Below, one piece after another: positions 63,518-64,000 of a stretch of 64,000 bases of DNA. The DNA is taken from NCBI RefSeq assembly GCF_021462225.1, contig NC_061797.1, positions 41,620,147 through 41,684,146 of the forward strand, written 5' to 3'. Made by a program: the position numbers and the translations under genes. The stretch's first letter is position 1; the number at the start of each line of letters is the position of its first letter. The DNA is from Girardinichthys multiradiatus (lineage: Eukaryota; Chordata; Actinopteri; Cyprinodontiformes; Goodeidae). The notes below the pieces were generated by a model that was not told where the DNA came from, ran no database searches, and saw nothing but the letters and a program-made list of their open reading frames with translations.

Positions 63518-64000
63518 TATCTAATTTATGGTGTAACACACATTGTGCAAAGAGAAAAGCCTGTAAAATGGGTTTAATTTTTCCTGAATCCAGAGACTTA
63601 CTCTCTTATGAGGGTTCAAAAAAGAGAGTTTTAAACAGCAGCTAAAATGTCTCTTCAGAGAGAGCTGTGGCCATGTTGTCTTGAGCAGTGATTGGTTTTG
63701 ACATATGCAGAGAAAGATTGCCTGCCATCTTTTCATTATTTCTGTGGAACCCCTGCGGAGAGAGGGCATAGAGATGGACTCAAGCACGCAAAGCATAATT
63801 AAACTTCCACTGTCGGGTCATGTGCTGTTAAATGCTTTTGCCACAACTTCTAATTACTTAACAGGGCGGTCTAAATGATGTGCTGTCACTGGGCAAATTA
63901 ATTGGTATTTGGTTAGGGCAGTATGGCAACATTGCCTACTACATGTGTCGCTGGCTCAATGGGACTATGAGACGGCTTTGCATTATCTGACCCTGATTAA
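63518..64000. other. No recognisable gene
   Basis: Sequence right of the Tc1 terminal repeat. The 91-codon minus frame has no motif. Confidence 0.4.

Overview
The window looks like a gene-poor, transposon-rich stretch of a teleost (ray-finned fish) chromosome. The evidence is an intron-split vertebrate ion-channel gene, Rex1-like and Rex3 (RTE-clade) retrotransposons, many fish-type Tc1/mariner elements and tRNA-derived SINE-like repeats. The species cannot be fixed from sequence alone. There are no bacterial-type operons, rRNA genes or CRISPR arrays, and I recognised no functional tRNA gene.

One host gene is recognisable: the 3' end of an HCN4-type pacemaker channel gene on the minus strand. 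The last coding exon (33102-35374) carries the whole cytoplasmic tail and ends in the HCN4-type C-terminus SKLPSNL. The preceding 165-nt exon (36527-36691) carries the second half of the cAMP-binding domain. Upstream exons were not seen between 36692 and the window end, so that intron is probably longer than 27 kb. It would then host most of the large transposons in the right half of the window.

Left part (1-33 kb): mostly sequence without recognisable genes, broken by a 2.2-kb modular repeat (4.9-7.1 kb), a 5'-truncated Rex3 with target-site duplication (7.5 kb), decayed Tc1 relics, short inverted-repeat elements (16.1 and 22.3 kb), a GC-rich repeat (17.6-18.5 kb), a Rex1/CR1-like LINE relic (23.2-24.5 kb) and a SINE-like repeat (30.4 kb). 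The youngest-looking element is a complete 1266-bp Tc1/mariner transposon at 25786-27051. It has an uninterrupted 342-aa DD37E transposase and is nested in an older Tc1 relic.

Right part (37-64 kb): two large Rex3 copies, at 37.1-40.3 kb and 60.7-63.3 kb. The second has a perfect 13-bp duplication and lies inside a Tc1 relic. A mosaic cluster at 44.0-48.1 kb joins DD38E, DD37E and a third Tc1-like family. A DD41D element occupies 53.4-54.5 kb and a DD34E element with about 200-bp inverted repeats occupies 57.4-59.0 kb. A hAT-type BED-finger remnant lies near 51.6 kb.

I found no convincing new multi-gene system. The most interesting items are the Gly/Ser-rich segment in the HCN4 tail, the intact DD37E transposon, the coexistence of four Tc1/mariner catalytic-spacing classes, an endonuclease-deleted Rex3 with a long open RT frame, and the modular repeat with hairpin ends.
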